A stretch of 64,000 bases of DNA from Nectonema munidae (lineage: Eukaryota; Nematomorpha; Nectonematoida; Nectonematidae): the NCBI GenBank assembly GCA_030549495.1, contig JAUIRK010000267.1, positions 104,524 through 168,523 of the forward strand. Direction: 5' to 3'. Below the pieces are notes generated by a model. The model did not search any database. It had not been told where the DNA came from and worked only from the letters and a program-made list of their open reading frames with translations. Positions 60,501 through 64,000 of the stretch are shown piece after piece; within the stretch, counting starts at the first letter, position 1, and every line of letters begins with the position of its first letter. Both the position numbers and the translations under genes were made by a program.

Positions 60501-63500
60501 GCTCCTTGTTTCTGTTTGACTATTGTTTAAGTCCTACCTGTGTTTAAGTGCTCCTTTTTTGTGCCTGCCTGTGTTTGGGTGCTCCCTGTTGATAGAGTGC
60601 TCGTTGTTTGTTCCTGCCTGTGTTTGAGTCTCTTTTTTTTTTTGTTGTTTGTTGCCTATTTTATTTACTTGCCTGTGTTTAAGTGTTCCCTTTTTGTGCC
60701 TAAATCTGTTTTAGTGTTCCGCATGTGGTTAAGTCCACCCTGTTTATGCCTGCCTGTGTCGGGTGCTCGCTGTGTTTGAGTGCTCCCTTTTTGTGCCTGT
60801 CTCTGTTTAAGTGCTCCCTGTTTGCGCCTGCCTGTGTTTAAGTCAACCCTATTTGTGCCTGCGTGTGTTGGGTTCTCTCTGTTTGAGTGCCTGCCTGTGT
60901 TTAAGTGCTCCTTGTTTCTGCTTGACTATTGTTTAAGTCCTACCTGTGTTTAAGTGCCCTTGTTTGTGCCTGCCTGTGTTTGGGTGCTCCCTGTTGATAG
61001 AGTGCTCGTTGTTTGTTCCTGCCTGTGTTTGAGTGCTCCCTATTTTGCCTATATGTGTTTGAGTGCCCTATGTTCGTACTTGCCTGTGTTTAAGTGTTCC
61101 ATTTTTGTGCCTAAATCTGATTAATTGCTTGCATGTGGTTAAGTCCACCCTGTTTGTGCCTGCCTGTGTCGGGTGCTCGCTGTGTTTGAGTGCCTGCCTG
61201 TGTTTAAGTGCTCCCTTTTCTCCTTGCCCTCGTTGTTTGTGTCTGACTGTGTTTGGATGCTCCCTGTTGATTTAGTGCTCGTTGTTTGTTAATGCCTGTG
61301 TTTGAGTGCTCTCTGTTTGTAACTGCCTGCCTTTGAGTGTTACCTGTTTGCGCCTGTGTGTGTCTAAGTGCTCGCTGTTTGTGCCTGCCTGTGTTTAATT
61401 CCACCTTGTTTGTGCTTGCGTATGTTGGGTTCTCCCTATTTGAGTGCCTGCCTGTGTTTAAGTGCTCCCTGTTTCTGCCTGCTTATTGTTTAAGTCCTAC
61501 CTGTGTTTAAGTGCTCCTTGTTTGTGCCTGACCGTGTTTGGGTGCTTCCTGTTGATTGAGTGCTCGTCGTTTGTTCCTGCCTGTGTTTGAGTGCTCCCTG
61601 TTTTTGCCTGTATGTGCTTCCTGTTTGTGCCTTCCTGTGTTTGAGTGCCCTCTGTTGGTGCTTGCCTGTGTTAAAGTGCTCCCTTTTTGTGCCTGAATCT
61701 GTTTAAGTGCTCCCTGTTTGTGCTTGCATGTGTTTAAGTGCTCCCTGTTTGTGCCAGCCTGCCTTTGAGGGTTACTGTTGCGGGGGGGGTAAGTGCCTGT
61801 TTAAGTCCTCCTTTGCCTGTGTTTAATTCCACCTTGTTTGTGCTTGCGTATGTTGGATTCTCCCTATTTGAGTGCCTGCCTTTGTTTAAGTGCTCCCTGT
61901 TTCTACTTGCTTATTGTTTAAGTCCTACCTGTATTTAAGTGCTCCTTGTTTGTGCCTGACCGTGTTTGGGTGCTCCCTGTTGATTGAGTGCTCGTCGTTT
62001 GTTCTTGCCTTTGTTTAAGTGCTCCCTGTTTTTGCCTGTTTGTGCTTCCTGTGTTTGAGTGCCCTCTGTTGGTGCTTGCCTGTGTTAAAGTGTTCCCTTT
62101 TTGTGCTGAATCTGTTTAAGTGCTCCCTGTTTGAGCTTGCATGTGTTTAAGTGTTCCCTGTTTGTGCCAGCCTGTGTTTAAGTCCTCCCTGTTTTTGCCT
62201 ACCTGTGTTTGAGTGCTCCGTTTTTGAGCCTGCCTGTGTTTGAGTACTCCTTGTTTGTGTCGGCCTGTGTTATAGTGCCCCATGTTTGAGTGCCTCCTGT
62301 TTATGCCTGCTTGTGTTTGAATGCCCCTGTTGGTGTTTGCCTGTGTTAAAGTGCTACCTTTTTGTGCCTGTCTCTGTTTAAGTGCTCCCTGTTTGTGCCT
62401 GCCTGTGTTTAAGTCAACCCTATTTGTGCCTGCGTGTGTTGGGTTCTACCTGTTTGAGTGCCTGCCTGTGTTTAAGTGCTCCTTGTTTCTGTTTGACTAT
62501 TGTTTAAGTCCTACCTGTGTTTAAGTGCTCCTTGTTTGTGCCTGCCTGTGTTTGGGTGCTCCCTGTTGATATTTGATAGAGTGCTCGTTGTTTGTTCCTG
62601 CCTGTGTTTGAGTGCTCCCTATTTTGCCTATGTGTGTTTGAGTGCCCTCTATTGGTACTTGCCTGTGTTTAAGTGTTCCCTTTTTGTGCCTAAATCTGTT
62701 TAAGTGCTTGCTTGTGGTTAAGTCCACCCTGTTTGTGCCTGCCTGTGTCGGGTGCTCGCTGTGTTTGAGTGCCTGCCTGTGTTTAAGTTGCCCTTTTCTG
62801 CTTGCCCTCGTGGTTTGTGTCTGACTGTGTTTGATGCCCCTGTTGATTTAGTGCTTGTTGTTTGTTAATGCCTGTGTTTGAGTGCTCTCTGTTTGTAACT
62901 GCCTGAGTTTGAGTGTTACCTGTATGCGCCTGCCTGTGTCTAAGTGCTCGCTGTTTGTGCCTGCCTGTGTTTAATTCCACGTTGTTTGTGCTTGCGTATG
63001 TTGGGTTCTCCCTATTTGAGTGCCTGCCTGTGTTTAAGTGCTCCCTGTTTCTGCCTGCTTATTGTTTAAGTCCTACCTGTGTTTAAGTGCTCCTTGTTTG
63101 TGCCTGACCGTGTTTGGGTGCTCCCTGTTGATTGAGTGCTCGTTGTTTGTTCCTGCCTGTGTTTGAGTGCTCCCTGTTTTGCCTGTATGTGCTTCCTGTT
63201 TGTGCCTTCCTGTGTTTGAGTGCCCTCTGTTGGTGCTTGCCTGTGTTAAAGTGCTCCCTTTTTGTGCCTGAATCTGTTTAAGAGCTCCCTGTTTGTGCTT
63301 GCATGTGTTTAAGTGTTCCCTGTTTGTGCCAGCCTGTGTTTAAGTCCTCCCTGTTTGTGCCTGCCTGTGTTTAAGTGCTCCCTGTTTGTGCCTGCCTGTG
63401 TTTGAGTTCTCCTTGTTTGTGTCTGCCTGTGTTATAGTGCTCCATGTTTGAGTGCCTACTGTTTATGCCTGCCTGTATTTAAGTGCTCCTTGTTTGTGCT

Positions 63501-64000
63501 TGCCTGTGTTTAAGTGCTACTTGCCTGTCTGTTTAAGTGCTCCCTGTTTGTGCCTGCCTTTGTTTAAGTGCTCCTTCTTGTTTTGTGCTGCCTGTGTTTG
63601 AGTGCTCCTGTTGGTGCTTGCCTGTGTTTAAGTGTCCTGCCTGTTGTTTAAGTGCTCCCTGTTTGAGCTTCATTGTTTAAGTCCTACCTGTGTGTTGAGT
63701 CCTCCCTGTTTGTGCCTGCCTGTGTTTAAGTGCTCCCTGTTTTGTGCTTAATTGTTTGCCTGCCTGTGTTTGAGTGCTCCCTGTTTGTGCCTGCCTGTGT
63801 TTTAGTGCCCTGTTTGTGCTCCTTGTTTGTGCCTCCCTGTTTGTGCCTGCCTGTGTTTGAGTGCTCCCCTTTTTGTGCCTGTCTCTGTTTAAGTGCTCCC
63901 TGTTTGTGCCTGCCTGTGTTTAAGTCCTCCCTGTTTGTGCCTCCCTGTTTGTGTGCCTGCCTGTGTTTGAGTGCTCCCTGTTTCTTCTTGACTATTGTTT
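57530..64000. repeat. 31-bp minisatellite, second block, running off the window
   Basis: Same unit family and same variant strings as the first block. TGACCGTGTTTGGGTG (one copy with a neighbouring change) recurs at 57861, 59980, 61529, 61957 and 63105. The spacings of about 1549 and 428 (59980-61957) repeat the 1538 and 417-432 pattern at 52440-54827. Local irregular spots lie at 58380-58680, 60627-60665 and 61767-61810. The array has no end in the window. Confidence 0.95.

Noticed and set aside
40709-62980. Dozens of ORFs of 60-153 codons on both strands in the 31-bp array (for example NTGRHKQGALKHRQAQTGST on the minus strand, CLCLPVFKSTLFVPACV on the plus strand)
   Set aside because: A 31-base unit is read in all three frames in turn, giving a 31-residue cycle with few stops by arithmetic alone. 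The ORFs start and stop with unit variants, indels shift the frame freely, and no promoter, start context or non-repeat domain accompanies them.
39972-64000. Telomeric or CRISPR interpretation of the 31-bp repeat
   Set aside because: The unit has no TTAGG-like motif, repeats are contiguous with no unique spacers, and the context is eukaryotic.
1-64000. Retrovirus, LTR, Polinton or toxin fossils
   Set aside because: No reverse transcriptase, integrase, gag, polymerase B, capsid or envelope motifs and no LTR pairs were seen in any frame; all mobile DNA recognised is of cut-and-paste, MITE or SINE type.

Overview
The window looks like nuclear DNA of an invertebrate animal, most likely an arthropod. 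It is AT-rich, almost free of host genes, and full of DNA transposons of animal type (Tigger/pogo, several hAT lineages, a piggyBac-like TTAA element, MITEs, a tRNA-derived SINE). The only convincing host gene is one C2H2 zinc-finger exon of the EVI1/PRDM16/hamlet family. A parasitic copepod would fit the composition, but that is a guess; no ribosomal or mitochondrial marker is present to fix the taxon. I saw no retrovirus, LTR element, Polinton or other capsid-bearing element.

Layout. 1-5.88 kb: gene-free AT-rich DNA, probably intron or upstream flank, with TTAG/CTAA-rich patches and a hAT terminal relic. 5.88-6.98 kb: the EVI1/hamlet-like exon, with a poly(A) signal at 7.24 kb. 7.2-15.4 kb: non-coding DNA holding a Tigger-type MITE (8.90-9.62 kb), two hAT MITEs with 8-bp target duplications (11.56-11.99 and 14.31-14.52 kb) and a tRNA-SINE (13.37-13.51 kb). 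15.46-17.81 kb: a full-length, lightly decayed Tigger/pogo element with TIRs and TA duplications. 18.57-20.1 kb: a decayed ZBED5-like hAT remnant and an unidentified coding-like fossil. 21.7-30.8 kb: a KIAA1586-like hAT gene split by a 6.66-kb TTAA element.

23.9-40.0 kb is the structural centre. Two copies of the same TTAA element lie head to head (23886-30546 and 34998-39967), with an older third copy between them (about 33.0-34.3 kb). Each full copy carries two internal tandem arrays with units of about 150 bp. Copy 1 was hit by a ZMYM1-like hAT (24880-28203) with an 8-bp duplication, and copy 2 keeps the matching empty site. That hAT has a transposase reading frame with one internal stop.

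39.97-64.0 kb: about 23 kb of a minisatellite with a 31-bp unit and a visible higher-order pattern. One 1.2-kb AT-rich island interrupts it, and it runs off the end of the window. The outer terminus of TTAA copy 2 abuts it at a TTAA-like site that belongs to a common array variant, so that copy appears to have jumped into the array.

There is no operon or pathway here. The interest lies in the order of insertions, in a transposon that carries two satellites, and in the very large 31-bp array.
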